Below are positions 13,132 to 25,470 of a DNA stretch of 64,000 bases, in pieces. The stretch comes from Aulostomus chinensis (lineage: Eukaryota; Chordata; Actinopteri; Syngnathiformes; Aulostomidae). Numbering within the stretch: the stretch's first letter is position 1; each line of letters begins with the position of its first letter. The position numbers and the translations under genes are program-made. The stretch lies in assembly GCA_037954235.1 (NCBI GenBank), contig JBBMOA010000013.1, forward strand, positions 11,205,001 through 11,269,000, given 5' to 3'. The notes under the pieces are model-generated. The model saw nothing but the letters and a program-made list of their open reading frames with translations. It ran no database searches and had not been told where the DNA came from.

Positions 13132-13340
13132 TTTATCAGAGAAAGTCGAAATTCACCTGAGAGCCGGACACGTACGAGTTATGCTTGACACATTATGACA
13201 ACTACTTCACTTATTTTGCATGTGATGACATGCAATTGCCTGACACTGAGACGTACAGGGAACCACTGGAGTATATTTTGATGGATGTGACATCACTATT
13301 TGCATGAATGCTCAATATAAGGAAACATTGCTTTTGTGTG
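13132..13340. repeat. 209-bp module X, copy 1
   Basis: This 209-bp segment recurs in the same orientation at 39238-39446 with a single mismatch noticed (ATGCAATTG versus ATTCAATTG). Both copies are followed directly by a family-B SINE. The module has no coding sense I recognise. Confidence 0.9.
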
Positions 13341-13598
13341 GAGGGGCGCATGACTCGGAGGTAGAGTGGCCATCGAGCAACTGAAGAGTCTCTGGTTCGA
13401 TCCTCACTTCCCCCGGTGACCATGTCCAAGTATCCTTGAGCAAGATACTGACCCCCCAATTGCTCCTGATGGCCCTGTGATGGACTGGTGACCCACGGTG
13501 AACCCTTCCTCTCACCCAATGTCAGCTAGGACAGGCTCCAGCCCCCTGTGACCCTTAACGGATAAGTGGTATAGAAAATGGATGGGTGGATGGATGGT
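13341..13598 (+). mobile_element. tRNA-derived SINE (family B)
   Basis: A different tRNA-like head from family A: GGGGCGCATGACTCGGAGGT, AGAGTGGCCATC, and B-box-like GGTTCGATCC. It then continues CCCCCGGTGACCATGTCCAA and GAGCAAGATACTGA. From GATGGACTGGTGACC onward it shares the family A tail (GGGTGAACCC, AGGCTCCAGCCCC, AACGGATAAGTGG, ATGGATGG). Confidence 0.85.
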
Positions 13599-15584
13599 TT
13601 TGTGAGGTTGAAAAAGTCGGTTCAAGCATTTCATTTCTGATCTGAGAAATGTACCAAAGCAGCTGAGAAAAACTGTCTCAACACGTATCATTTGGAAGAA
13701 ATCAGGAATGAAAATATTTGTTTACACAAAAACAGCCGAAAAGAAAGAAGGCTGTGTTAGTTGGGGGCAAATAAGTGACATGAATCAGGATAGATGTAAG
13801 AGAACCTCTTCCTTGCCTTGTGGGAGCTTCAAACCTTAGCGTTTAATGAGATAATTATCTTTGTTATCTTGAGACACCAAAAGTGAAACAGGTGAGCCAG
13901 TGACAGACAGAGCAGGCCAAATGTGAAATGACATCAAGGATATTCTCGTCTCTATATCTTATCATGGATTAACAAATAGAACACAAAACATGCTGTTAAC
14001 ACGACTGCGATCAACCGAGTCACTGTGCACATGTTGAACACTCATCTCATCGGTCCGGTGATTTCCGTTTCTTGGAATGTGTGTGCACATACACGTACGA
14101 ACACACACATTCACGTGGCGTTTCTGCAGCCTCCAACCAAACGCTTTAATTAAACACAAAAAGTAACTTGTGCCGTTTAATGAGCTTTGAAGCTGTGGCG
14201 AGTGGGAGCGGTCTTTCACACATTATGGAGATTTTTCTTTTATATTAAGTCTAAAAAGCATAATTTTTAATTTGTAATTTTTCATTTTCCCGTGTCTGCT
14301 TTTGTGTCTTTCCTTTGATTTCAACGAGTGGCGAGTTTTATGTGACTGTCCTCCAGCAGCCTCAAGTCGGGGATGTGGGCTAATTATCTCATTATTAAGA
14401 ACTAACTCACATTGTAGGCTGTCCAGTACTCTATTGTCTTCCATACAACAACCTCTGAAAGCACAATTAATCAGTCTATATTAAGACTTCGTTTGGCTGT
14501 AACAAGAAATGTATCTCTTGAAGTTGTTTTTCATCTAAAAGCTTTAATCAGCTGTGATTTACTCCTACTCACTTCATCCAAGTAAGAATTCAGTCGAGCT
14601 GTTCTGCTTCAAGTTTCCTCAAGTGTAAACCTTCACACATCCTGCAGCTGAAGAAGCCAGCATCCTCCTCTGCTGCCTAGCAGAGGTGGTAAAACCCTAC
14701 TAATGGAAGCTGACAACAATTTATTCCGAAATGTTTTGTAATTGCAATAAATTGAAAGTGTCAATCTTTCTATAAGCAAAAGTGGCTTTGAATCCACATG
14801 TCTGCTAGCTTGTGGGAGAGGGATGCCGGAGGCCGCTGCTAATGACAGAGAAGCTAATCCTAGCCAGAGGACTAGCAGCTCTCCGGTGACCATCCCTTCA
14901 ATCTGTTACAGGTTACAGCCGTAATTACCACAGCGTCTCAGATGTTTCGCTCCTGGATGCATGCAAAAAGCTTTAATGCTTGAGACTTGCAGGCAAATTT
15001 TGGGGTTCTCTATGACTACAATTGAGTCCTCGCTATTGTGACATAAGTGTCCTGTTTTACAATGTTTATAAAAGGACAAAACATGTATTCACTCAAAGAT
15101 TCAGATCTGTTTCAGGATGAAAGGTAATGACTTCCTCTTTGACCCACGCATCCACCAGATAAACAGTACCAGAAACACCAGTGTAGCCATTGCCAGTGAG
15201 AATATTCACAATAGCAATACTAGTAAGGGTATGTTTAGCAAGGAAAATGTATCCCTTGTGCATCATCTTAATTTGGCAATTAAATTTACCATTTAGACTA
15301 AAACACAAAGTACAGGGGACTGATAGTACTTCATCAGAGTAGGCTGGACAAGTCCCCGTGAGGTAGCTTTCTTTTTTCCCCTAGTAACAATCATATAAAC
15401 TAATTTAATAATCTTACATTTTTAATCCTCTTAAGTTTCAGTCACACGGTGTTGGTGATGTTGCCAACACTCTGTCTGTGGTTTGACTGAGCACTAACAA
15501 ACAAGCCATAATTAGTTTTGATTTCTGGAAACACAAAAACTTCTCCTACAGCACAATTATTTAAAAAAAAAATGAGAATGCATA

Positions 15585-15626
<42 letters not shown>

Positions 15627-17470
15627 GTAAATATGACTACATTGCACTGCGTGAAGTGCCTTAGAAGCCAAGTTCATGTGTAGGCGAATGCTAAGAGCTG
15701 CATGATGCCTTTGAATGTCACATTTCTTAAAAATAACAGTGTTGCGAGTTGCCATTTTCAACAAACTCAATGGAGACCTCAATTCTACAATCCTACAACT
15801 CTACGATTTCATTTGGCCGTCGCTTTTGTCCAAAGTGACGTACAGCACAAGGAAGGTGTACAATACTTTCATATCTTCATCATGTCTTTTTTATCCGTCA
15901 GAAAGTGAAGCACAGTGCAAGTGTCACTGCTAACCTCTGCATGAGGCAGTTGTCATCTTCTCACTCAGCGTTCATGTCATTTAAGCCTTGTCAAGCTTGT
16001 TAAGCACAACTTAATTATCAGCGGGATGAGGTGCAGACACGCTGAGCTCGCCAAGGGCATGAGATATGAAAATTAAAAACTCCCAGAAGGCACCTGTGCT
16101 GTGGATTGCTCAAATATATTCCATTCCGTTTTGAGGAGTTTTTATCTGTGGGCCCCCAAAACTGTTCAGGTTGACAGCGTGGCTGACTGTCCAGGGGGGA
16201 CTTTTTTTTATTTTAAGTTACTTCTTTTTCCTCTGGAGCTGCAGACGAAGTGAATCAACCTGGCGGTAGCCAACAGGCCCGGATCTCCCCGGGCCGTCTT
16301 CATCTGTTCATATCAACAAGGGTGATGGTGAATATGCTTCATTAAATCAACCATCTTGATAACCCATCAGTCTTGACACTGTCTCGACTGCTCCTAAATC
16401 CCAAAGGTTTGGTTTTGTCTCAGACTCCATTCTTTGGTCCCGTCTCCATCGCGAGGAGACACCAGCAACAATGCCAGCTGGATTACATTGCACATTGGTT
16501 GGTAGATCGCTTCTGCTATCATTAGTCGCAGCTGTTACTTTGACCGTGCGAATCACAAATCTGATTTGAAGGCTGGTCTGATGTCTGACCTGTAGGCGTG
16601 CTGCGGGATCCTTCAGGCATATGAAACGACAGAAACTACATAGAACTGTGACAAAAAAGAACACAGGGTGTTTGATTGAAATCCATACCTCATTGTATCG
16701 GAGGCGATGTGAGGCTGCAGTCCAGCGTTGTGGGTTATTTTTGTTTGTTTTTTTCCTTTTCCATTCAAAGTACACACAAGACTTTGTTTATCCATCATCT
16801 CCACATGCAGAGCAGCTGATAATATCTGTTAAAATATCTGGTAAAATTACTGACAATGTATAAACAACTGTAGAGGACCAAGTAGTGTTAAAAAAAAATC
16901 TTTGAAATCTTCTGGGAGCACTCAACTGCACCAAGCACGGATGGAATCTCCTCTCTGGCCATGTGGCGTGCAGATATTAAGCATTAAGTTCTGCAGGTAT
17001 TTGGTTAGAAAGCAAAGTGTTAGACAAGTGAGTTGGCAGCCAAGACCAAAGATTGGGTGACCCGCACACACCCAAGGAGAAGAAACAGCTCTCACAAATA
17101 GTCACACGTCCACTGAGACAAGTTCAGAGAGAAAACAGCTCAAGAACATTTAAGACGAGGGGATGCCTTCCGTCTCTGGACCCTAACCAACTTCTTCTAA
17201 AGCCGTGATAGTATCCTCTACAAATACTCCATCAACAATAACCTAGAGTTTTACATTCTTCCCACTGACTCCTTCTCTTCCTGTGATTGGATCTCACTCC
17301 AAATACCTAAACAAATCACAAGGAACCAGCCAATGAGAGGCAGAGTAGGGCTGTGGGTGGGTCTTCTAGGGATGCACCCCCACTATGCCCAGTTACTTCT
17401 TCAGTTGGAAAAACAAAGCCTTTAGCCCCCAATGTGTTGCATAATTCACTTAAATATGAATAAATGGGGG
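13599..17470. other. Intergenic DNA without recognised genes
   Basis: It contains a (TG)n microsatellite at 15588-15625 and scattered short homopolymers. The open frame at 14633-14893 (-) starts with a hydrophobic stretch but has no family resemblance, intron context or conserved feature. Nothing else identified. Confidence 0.5.
15588..15625. repeat. (TG)n microsatellite
   Basis: A perfect TG run of about 38 bp. Confidence 0.95.
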
Positions 17471-17865
17471 GGGGGGCACAGTGGTGCAGTGGTCAGCACT
17501 GTGGCCTCACAACAAGAAGGTTCCGGGTTCAAGTCCCGGCTCCATCACAGGATCTTTCTGTGTGAGTCTCCATGTTCTCCCTGTTCCTGTGTGGGTTCTC
17601 TCTGGTACTCCAGCTTCCTCCCACAGTCCAAAGACATCAAGAGAGGACGAGGCTGATTGATACTCTAAATTGACCGTAGGTGTGACTGTGAGTGTGAATG
17701 GTTGTATGTCTCTATGTGTTGGTCCTGTGATGGACTGGTGACCTTTCCAGGGTGAACCCCACCTCCCGCCTGAAAGCCACTGGGATAGACTCCAGCCCCC
17801 CCCCCTCCCCCCGCGACCTTTATCAGGATAAGCAGAAAATAGATAGATGGATGGATGAATGGATA
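17471..17865 (+). mobile_element. tRNA-derived SINE (family A)
   Basis: It follows a G run. Head GGGCACAGTGGTGCAGTGG with B box GGTTCAAGTCCCGG, full body, C-rich segment, then an AGATAGATGGATGGATG tail. Full-length, with small changes such as loss of one G in GTGTGAGTCTCCATG. No clear target-site duplication. Confidence 0.85.
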
Positions 17866-19318
17866 GATTGATAAAGAGCAGAAGTAATCTCACACCATAC
17901 CCACAGGTGCAGCAGAAACTGCCAGATCATGAAACAGTACAGGTCTGTAGCTACCACTAATGTTAGCAGTGCTAGCCTATAGCCACCGCTACTACTAGGG
18001 CAGCTATTATTTGTTGTTTTTAGTAAAATATGAGTACTTATAAGGTTGAAAAATGACCAAAACCTCATCTTATGTCTCAAAACAAAATGTTTTCTATCTT
18101 AATCAGAGATCAAGTGTAAAAAATGGGGATGTAAATCTGAGGCCACGTCCTCAAAAAAATACGTTGAAGCAGGTCTGAAGAAAAGCCAGAAAGAATAATT
18201 GCTGTGCTTTGGACAGCTGTTTGAACCGAAGCGAAACATCATAGAGAATGAAAAAATAATACCTGAGGAGCTCAAAAGTATTCCTGCTGATGTGTGGTCA
18301 GATCCCAGAGGCACACTGCTGCTTTGAACCTGTGGATCAGCTCGGTGAAGCTGATTCCTCTAATGATACGGGAGCCAAGGTGGATAAAGTCCCAGCTAAC
18401 TTTAATATTTTAGCCATTTTAGCTGTGTTTCAAATCATTTCCAACACAGTTTCACTCTTTTTTGTCCCATGTTCACAAACCTAAGCACATGTCAAATTGT
18501 GAACAAGCGAGAGTCCACCTTCTATATAAAATGCTGTATTGAACTGAGTTTGTGGAAACAGAATGTTTCTTGCCATCACTTTGTGATTCTGGAGATTAAG
18601 AGCGATTGCCTGCAGGTGACTTTTGATTAAACGTCAATGAAAAGCATTAAAAAAAAAAAGTGGGATAAATGCACAGTCTCGGTCTCGTTCGAATGGTATA
18701 ATTCAGATGGTTTTACCCAGCAGTTAAGAGTTCCTATCCGTGCTACCAACCCAGAATGGTCCGAACACACAGAATTAGAAGGTTTTTGAATCCAGGTTCA
18801 TGCAGACGCACGGAGCTATCAGAAATATTAGCTAGAACGCACAATCACGCTGCAGCATCATGAAAGACCTTGTTGACATTTGATCACAATGTCACTGACA
18901 AAGTATATTTCATGCATTTGTTAAAAAAAAAAGACTGTCAGGCAAAAAAAGACGAACTTTTGAAATTAATTCCACACATAGTCACATGATGATATTTGTC
19001 TGGACCGTTAGTAATGAGTGCATCATTAGCGTATTTTTAAATAGCATATGATATTTGAATTATTACACCTGCTGTTTTGGTTGTAATAGACTGTCATAAC
19101 TTGAACTATGATTTCTTATTAATATGTTAAAATTTGCATAAACAAGACCACTGGTTAATTCCATTTTTTTTCGGGCAAAACTACAAATGAGTTCTTAGGA
19201 AAGTAGTTTTTCAGAATCTGAAATGAACCTGATTCCCAGCAGTTGGTCTGCCTTTGAAATAGAACTGAACTTTCCTCTACATTTATTGTGTCATTCTTTA
19301 ACTGCAATCACCCCCCCT

Positions 19319-19319
<1 letters not shown>
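17866..19319. other. Unrecognised intergenic DNA
   Basis: No gene or known family. Open frames at 18099-18314 (-) and 18290-18484 (+) have no recognisable content. Confidence 0.45.

Positions 19320-19354
<35 letters not shown>
19320..19354. repeat. (CA)n microsatellite
   Basis: CA run of about 35 bp preceded by a short C run. Confidence 0.95.
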
Positions 19355-19356
<2 letters not shown>

Positions 19357-19410
19357 ATGTTTTTCATGGTGAAAAGGTTTAAAAATATGTGAGTCAAAAG
19401 CACCACCACA

Positions 19411-19648
19411 GGGCTCAGAGACATCAAGCAACTGAAGAGTCGCTGGTTCGGTTCTCACTTCCCCCGGTGACCATGTCCAAGTATCTCTGAGCAAGATACT
19501 GAGCCCCTAATTGCTCCGGTTGGCCCTGTGATGGACTGGCGACCCGTCCAGGGTGAACCCAACTCTTGCCCAATGTGAGCTGGGATAGGCTCCAGCCCCC
19601 ACGACCCTAAACGGATAAGTGGTATAGAAGATGGATGGATGGATGGAA
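19411..19648 (+). mobile_element. tRNA-derived SINE (family B), degraded head
   Basis: The head is damaged, but GCAACTGAAGAGTCGCTGG, the B-box region GGTTCGGTTCTCAC, and CCCCCGGTGACCATGTCCAA identify family B. The common tail follows and ends in GATGGATGGATGG. Confidence 0.8.
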
Positions 19649-20224
19649 GCACCATCATTTCCACTCTTACCATGAACTCTGGTATTTTCAAAGTTACAAT
19701 CTAACAAACTAATTGTACTTGTACCGCATGCCTACAATACTGTGAAACCATGAGGGGGCTTCTTTTTTTTTTTTTTGGTTGCTTGTTGTTCTTTGCAGAG
19801 TTAATGAGGAGAGTTGGAGAGGCTGTTGCTGCTGCCGCTGCCGTCTGGTAGAAGTTTGCCTCCAAGCCAGAAACTTCTTCAGTCAGTCAGTCCTGAGTCA
19901 GTCAGGAGGCCTTAAAAACACAATCTGAAAGGTTGTGGAACAAGCCGGACAGGGATGAGTTCCTACACACACCTAACCAAATACTGAAAGAAAACTGGAA
20001 ATTCTTTTTCTTTCTTTTTTTTTTTGGTACACAGTGTAAAGGATTTCATCACTTACAAGTCGGAGAATGTCACACAAGACTTCAACATAAAGTTGTGAGC
20101 TCAAACCCATCACCTTCCAAGAACTGCTTGACAGTCAGTGCCGTTTTTTTAATTGATGTTATTCATACTTAATTTGTTTCTTCATATTTTCTGTTGTGGA
20201 AAGGATATATTTCATTTTTTTATT

Positions 20225-20262
<38 letters not shown>

Positions 20263-20949
20263 ATCTTGAACAGGACAGCTATTCAGCATTTTCAGGCCAC
20301 CATGCATGGGATGAGAGGTGAACCGTCCTCAGAGCAACAACAGAACAAGCAAATCGAGGCCGCGACTCCAGAGAAAAAATGTGGATAAACAAATAAATGA
20401 ACACGATATTTGCTTGTTCCGTGTTATGGGGTAACAGCACCGGCCTTAATCCCTCAAATAGCAAAGTTCAGCAGCATCTAAAAGCCTGACAGCTGAGGCG
20501 AAGTTATGCATCACCGACTTGCAGCAGAGAGAGACAACAGGCTGCTTGAAGGTGAACATTTATAACTGTTGTGTTCTTTTTATATCATATTTACATAAAC
20601 AAGCATTTAAGTGCAGTGGCAAAAGTGCAAAAATAACAGTAAAAATGTTTTTTTTTTTTAATATGAATGAGTCAAACCTGAGGTTGGGGGCTTAAAGTGT
20701 AATAATGACTAAATGTGTCATGAATAGCAACTCCTGGTGAGCCACAGTGCAGAGTACTAACTGGAGGGAAATCTGTGATTTTTCAAACATAAAACATTGA
20801 AGTGAATATGGAATGAATAACTCTCTACACTTCTTAGAAACGTGCAATGTGTGTATCAACATGTCAGAGAAGGTCGACAGTCTACAGTCTGTAATACTAG
20901 ATGAGGATCCCAGAACTGAAATGGGATGTTTATTCTCTTCCTCCCCAAC
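19649..20949. other. Intergenic DNA upstream of mchr2
   Basis: An (AT)n microsatellite lies at 20228-20260, with T runs near 19764-19780 and 20011-20027. No gene recognised. Confidence 0.5.
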
Positions 20950-21316
20950 ACTGATCAAAGCAGACTAGTGTTTCAGCCATTCAAGCTCAGTTTTTTTTTT
21001 TCTCATTTGCTTGAGTTATTACACGAAACAGCAAATGATCTTCAGAGGGAGGGATCTGGATCCGCTGAGGAGCGTCTGCTTTTTTAGGGATGGTAAATGC
21101 GCATCCACATGGTCCAGACACAGTTCTTCTTCTTGGAGCAACAGCCGATTCTCCACGGGCCCGTATTAAATCATTCAGTTTTGTTTCTAGAAGATCAGCG
21201 CCGGGAGGAAGTTGCGGACAGGAGAATTCGCTCGAGTTTGCTGTGGAAGTTTGGAGCGCAGACGCCGGGTGCAGTACGCGCGGCGCGGTGTGCTTTCCAA
21301 TTAAAGCACAGCGGTG
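20950..21316 (+). promoter_or_regulatory. Upstream region and likely 5' UTR of mchr2
   Basis: This stretch precedes the mchr2 start. From about 21190 to 21300 the composition becomes GC- and CpG-richer than its surroundings, including GTACGCGCGGCGCGGTG just before the start codon. This would suit a transcribed leader or small CpG-rich promoter. I see no convincing TATA box at a fixed distance, and the transcription start cannot be placed. This is an inference from composition and position only. Confidence 0.35.
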
Positions 21317-21741
21317 ATGCTTGCCACGGATCTAAAGATGAATGACACGGACATATCATGCCAAAACAACCAGACAGACAACTTGACAGACCCGTCATGT
21401 CTGAGGGAGCCTCCTTCAGCTTTCAGCCACATCGACATCACCACTTTCATGCACATTTTACCCTCCGTTTACGGCATCCTGTGTTCTGTGGGAGTTATAG
21501 CCAACGGGTTGGTCATCTATGCGGTGGCAGCATGCAAGAAGAAGATGGTGTCGGACATCTACGTTCTCAATTTGGCCATTGCAGATATGCTTTTCCTGCT
21601 GGTGATGCCCTTCAACATCCACCAGCTGGTCAGAGACAGGCAGTGGGTCTTCGGAAACTTTATGTGTAAGGCTGTAGTGGTGGTGGATGTCAGCAACCAG
21701 TTCACCACGGTGGGGATTGTTACCGTACTTTGTATAGACCG
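21317..21741 (+). CDS. mchr2: Melanin-concentrating hormone receptor 2-like GPCR, exon 1
   Basis: First coding exon of a rhodopsin-class receptor for the neuropeptide MCH, expected in the plasma membrane and coupled to G proteins. It encodes residues 1-142. The N-terminus has three sequons (N9, N18, N22). TM1 spans about 47-71 with N63, TM2 about 80-103 with D90 in NLAIAD, and TM3 carries C117, D124 and the D-R of DRY at 141-142. The TM3 aspartate followed by SNQF is typical of MCH and somatostatin-like receptors; an Asp at this site is needed for MCH binding in MCHR1. Phrases such as SDIYVLNLAIAD and QWVFG favour MCHR2 over MCHR1. The start chosen is the first in-frame ATG after an upstream GTG; Met8 at 21338 also has a purine at -3 and could be used. 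The exon ends at CG|GTGAGT, giving a phase-2 junction inside the Arg codon. A non-coding 5' exon may exist but I cannot see one. The exact paralogue assignment rests on recall, not alignment. Confidence 0.85.
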
Positions 21742-21873
21742 GTGAGTCTTCAGAATCACGCATTTTCCCTCCTTTTCTTCCCCCACTAATAAAACTTGAA
21801 AAGGAAGGTTTTTTTTTTAATCATTCATTTCCTTCTGTTGCAAATACAAAAAGTGAAAACAGTTTTCAGAGAG

Positions 21874-21904
<31 letters not shown>

Positions 21905-22847
21905 GGTGGGAGACGAAGACACAAGATGCAGAAAGCAATATTTCTATTTATTTTATTTAACTCATTTCTGAAGTTGATCCCTTTAATGTAGTTTTTTTAT
22001 TATAATCATTATTGCATAAAGGCAGATAAGGACATATATTGATAATAAACACTGTACCTTAGCGTGCAGCAGGCTCATTTCTTTTTATCTACATTTAGCT
22101 TTTCCGCTCTGAGGCAACATCTCAGTCAGCCAGAGAAGAGGTGTTAGTGTGCAGTCACTGATCCCGCAGCAGACAACAAGTGGATGTGGAAATCAAAAGC
22201 TACTTAGCCATTCAGAGCCTGAAAATTGTTGTAGTTTGTCATGCTTTATTGGAGAAAATTGCAATAATTTCATGCATTGAAAGCATACATGCATGTTTAA
22301 TTTGAACACATACAAATACAAAACACACACGCACACACAAGAACACACACACACTAACATGTGGATTGCTATAATTTGCTGTAAGGACACTTGTAGATAA
22401 TGACATCATTGTAGTTGATTTTCCCACAAGTTGTTGAAAAACCGATTAAAATGGCTGTGCAGTTCCTCCAACTCAAACACAATCTGCACTTATGTTTGGT
22501 GACAGCGACCTCTGACCTCCAAAACCTTCAATTAATCCTTGTTTTGCCAAATGAAAGTTACAGCGTCCATAAGAATTGGAAAAATATCGCATGCCTGCAA
22601 GGTCACACTGTTTATGACCTTTGCCCACCAAGAGTCCCACTGGATGTCTCTGCCAGACTCCTAGAAATTCCCTGCAGGTGTTCCTGAGGTACCGTGTTAC
22701 CAAGAATGTAACAGACATCACATTTATGTGTGAGAACATTTCATGAAAGAGGCCAACTGTTTTTATTACATGTTCCTTTAATGTTCTTTATATATTCCTG
22801 TGTAATTGGTGCCCAGCGCTGAAAGCAGTGACTCTCCTGAACTGTAG
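21742..22847 (+). other. mchr2 intron (1106 bp)
   Basis: The donor is GTGAGT at 21742 and the acceptor is CTGTAG ending at 22847. Joining the exons restores the Arg codon of DRY in phase 2. The intron holds an (AATC)n microsatellite near 21870-21904, CA-rich sequence near 22320-22355, and nothing gene-like. Short open frames inside it have no recognisable content. Confidence 0.85.
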
Positions 22848-23487
22848 GTACATCGCTATCGTCCACCCAACCTCAGAGAGGAGGACCATCCAGTGGACCA
22901 TCATCATCAACATGCTGGTGTGGATTGGCAGCTTCTTCCTCACTGTCCCTGTCATGATGTACGCCAAAGTTGTGCGCCGGGAGCGTTTGGAGATCTGCAT
23001 GATGAACTTGGATGGGCCCCAGGACATGTACTGGTACACCCTCTACCAGTCCATCCTGGGCTTCATCATCCCCCTCATCATCATCAGCACCTTCTACTCA
23101 CTGACACTCTACCACGTCTTCAGCTCCATCCGTCGAGTCAAACGGAAGCAGTCCGTGTGGGCCAAGAGGGCTACTAAGATGGTTCTGATGGTCATCGCCT
23201 TGTTCCTGATCTGTTGGTCCCCCTACCATGTTATTCAGGTGATCAACCTCAGCAACAACACGCCAACAATAGCTTTCATCTACGCCTACAACATCAGCAT
23301 CTGTCTCAGCTACTCCCACAGCTGCATCAACCCGCTCATGTTGCTCATCTTCGCCCAGAATTACCGCGAGCGTCTGTATCGTACAAGCGCACAGCACAGC
23401 TCGCAGCACTCGTCCAAGATCACGGTGGTCAAACCGGACGCTTCCAGCACGATCAATAACGCCGGATATCGCACTACCGTCATCTAA
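22848..23487 (+). CDS. mchr2: Melanin-concentrating hormone receptor 2-like GPCR, exon 2
   Basis: Second and last coding exon, residues 143-354, ending at TAA 23485-23487. It begins with the Y of DRY followed by IAIVHP. TM4 lies about 157-178. ECL2 carries C192, the expected disulfide partner of C117. The segment before TM5 reads YWYTLYQSI, close to the WYTLY/WFTLY signature of MCH receptors. ICL3 is short and basic (RRVKRKQ) and followed by TKMVLM. TM6 has CWSP at 263-266 followed by YHVIQ. TM7 has SICLSY and then NPLML at 303-307, where most class A receptors have NPxxY, so the tyrosine is absent. The C-tail is 40-50 residues, rich in Ser, His and Gln, and ends TTVI. Total length (354 aa) is close to known MCH receptors. 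Reading the two exons together leaves no frameshift or stop, so the gene looks intact. Confidence 0.88.
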
Positions 23488-24250
23488 ACCTCTCACACGT
23501 GTCAGGAGCTTGGACAAACCCATCGAGATGTTGTTGTTTTTTTTATGTACATAAGTCAATTTTGGACAAGGTCATCTCAGATGACAGTTACTGAAACTAG
23601 AGGGAATATTCTCATGCACATGATGATGATGATGATGATGATGATGGTGAGGGGCACTTAGGTGCGACTCCAGCGCGGCTGATTTTTACACTGCAAGTTT
23701 GAACAGATTCTTCTAAAATTGTGCTGGTCAGTGACTGAGGTGCAGCTTCCCAGATCTCCCTGGGCAACGTTCACATGTTCAAATGTGACACGTTTAGATT
23801 TTCAGTCCTGTTAGATGAGCAGTGTCATTTGCTATCGCATTGATTGTACGCCATTAAGTGTCATTTCTCCCCGCGGCTTGAGGAGATGTGCGATCACACT
23901 TGTTGTGACGTTTTCAGTCCGCAACACAGTGGACGGGTTTATTTGCAGGTAGGAAAAAAAAAAAAAAGGCATACACGATTTAAAAAAAAAAAGGTCAAAA
24001 ATACAATTTCAAAGATATTTAATAATTATGAAATGTACTTGTATTAGTCATCTGTTAACAATTTCAAAAATACTTAATTTTCTTTTTGCAAATGAACCCC
24101 TCATTTTCCATCTTCTAATTAGGCATCCTACATTAATTACTAATGCTTTGTATAATAGTGATAACCTTATGATATGTTTTGGGTTGCCAGATCTGGGAAA
24201 ATCCCTGGTGTTTATCTTTCATTTTGTAACACAAATGCTGATTATCCACT

Positions 24251-24256
24251 AATAAA
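24251..24256 (+). promoter_or_regulatory. Candidate polyadenylation signal AATAAA for mchr2
   Basis: An AATAAA hexamer lies 764 bp after the mchr2 stop codon; another is at 24972-24977. Either could end the 3' UTR. Such hexamers are common by chance in AT-rich DNA, so this is only a candidate. Confidence 0.25.
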
Positions 24257-25397
24257 TGCTCAAAGATTTCTCCCTTCCTAATATGTTAGCAGTTAAAATT
24301 GTTCATAATTAATTCCTTACATGTTTCAGTTGTATGATAGTGAAACTGTAATCACAAAGAAAAATACTTTCTCTGAGTGGGGCGACATGCCGTACATGTT
24401 GGGCTCATTTTCTCATAAAGTATTTCATTCTCTATGATGCATAAGTCATTTGAGCACAACAGCCTTTTATAAATGCTGCTTGGTTAAAGTGTCTGTTTTA
24501 TGAATGTCGTAGGGAAGTTATTCCACAGCCAATCTTCACAATAACAATTCTGTTTTACTGGATTCCCATGACTGCTGCATCGCCTTGATTAGTACGCACT
24601 AGACAACATTTCTCAACGTGTCTGACCACCGCCATTGAACTTCTTGAGGATCTGCTAGAGGCCAAGTAGCGGATGACACATTCAGGATTTAAATACGGAG
24701 CCCAGCTTACTGATAAATACTAGATGCTTCATGTGAAGATAAATTTGAAGCCCGCGATGTTGCTTTTTGGCAGAACGACCCATTTTGTTTGTCTAAGACT
24801 CTAATCACTGTAAAATGCACCATAAAACACCAGTTACTACTTTGCTCCCATCAAAAGGAAGACTGCACGGTGCAGCTGTGGATATCTAATAACCAGTTTT
24901 GGCCAAAGCTTTATTTTGTATGTCATGTTTGATGCATGCCCATCAGACAGCTACTAAACCAATGACATGACAATAAATATTAATTTAGACATGTTGGCTG
25001 TATCGTGATGATACTTTTGAGTTTAAAAAAACTTCCCTCAGATTGTGATTGTTATGACTTAGTCTCCCCTATGTGCTTATCTCACGGCACCAAGACCACT
25101 GTGCATCAAATCAGAGCTGCTTTTAAGTTTGGGCTTTGAAGTGTAACTCTTCTGAGGAACTGCTTTTTTTTTTTTTTTGAATGTTATATATTGGAATTGG
25201 AAAAAAAAAAAAAGATATTGCACCGAACTCACAGGCAGCATGAAGGACCTGCCTCAACATCAGAGTAAATGTTTGTGTACTGAAAACTGAGGTAAAATAT
25301 CGGAAGGTAATTTCTACTCTGCGTGGGTCGTCAACAGCACTGGTGTACTGGATGTGGATTATACGGAGATTTCAGACATTGTTTTAAAGTGCTGGTT

Positions 25398-25470
25398 TAA
25401 AGGGATAGTTCACCAAAAAAATAAATTTTTAAATTGAATAATTATCCACTCACTCCAGTATCGATGTTTG
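25398..25470 (+). mobile_element. MITE-like terminal fragment
   Basis: The phrase AAAGGGATAGTTCACC followed by an A-rich stretch resembles the end of non-autonomous DNA transposons that are very common in fish genomes. Only this end is recognisable and no matching opposite end was found. The assignment is from memory of the motif. Confidence 0.4.

Noticed and set aside
14633..14893. Minus frame beginning with a signal-peptide-like hydrophobic stretch
   Set aside because: Low-complexity hydrophobic start only; no family match, no exon neighbours.
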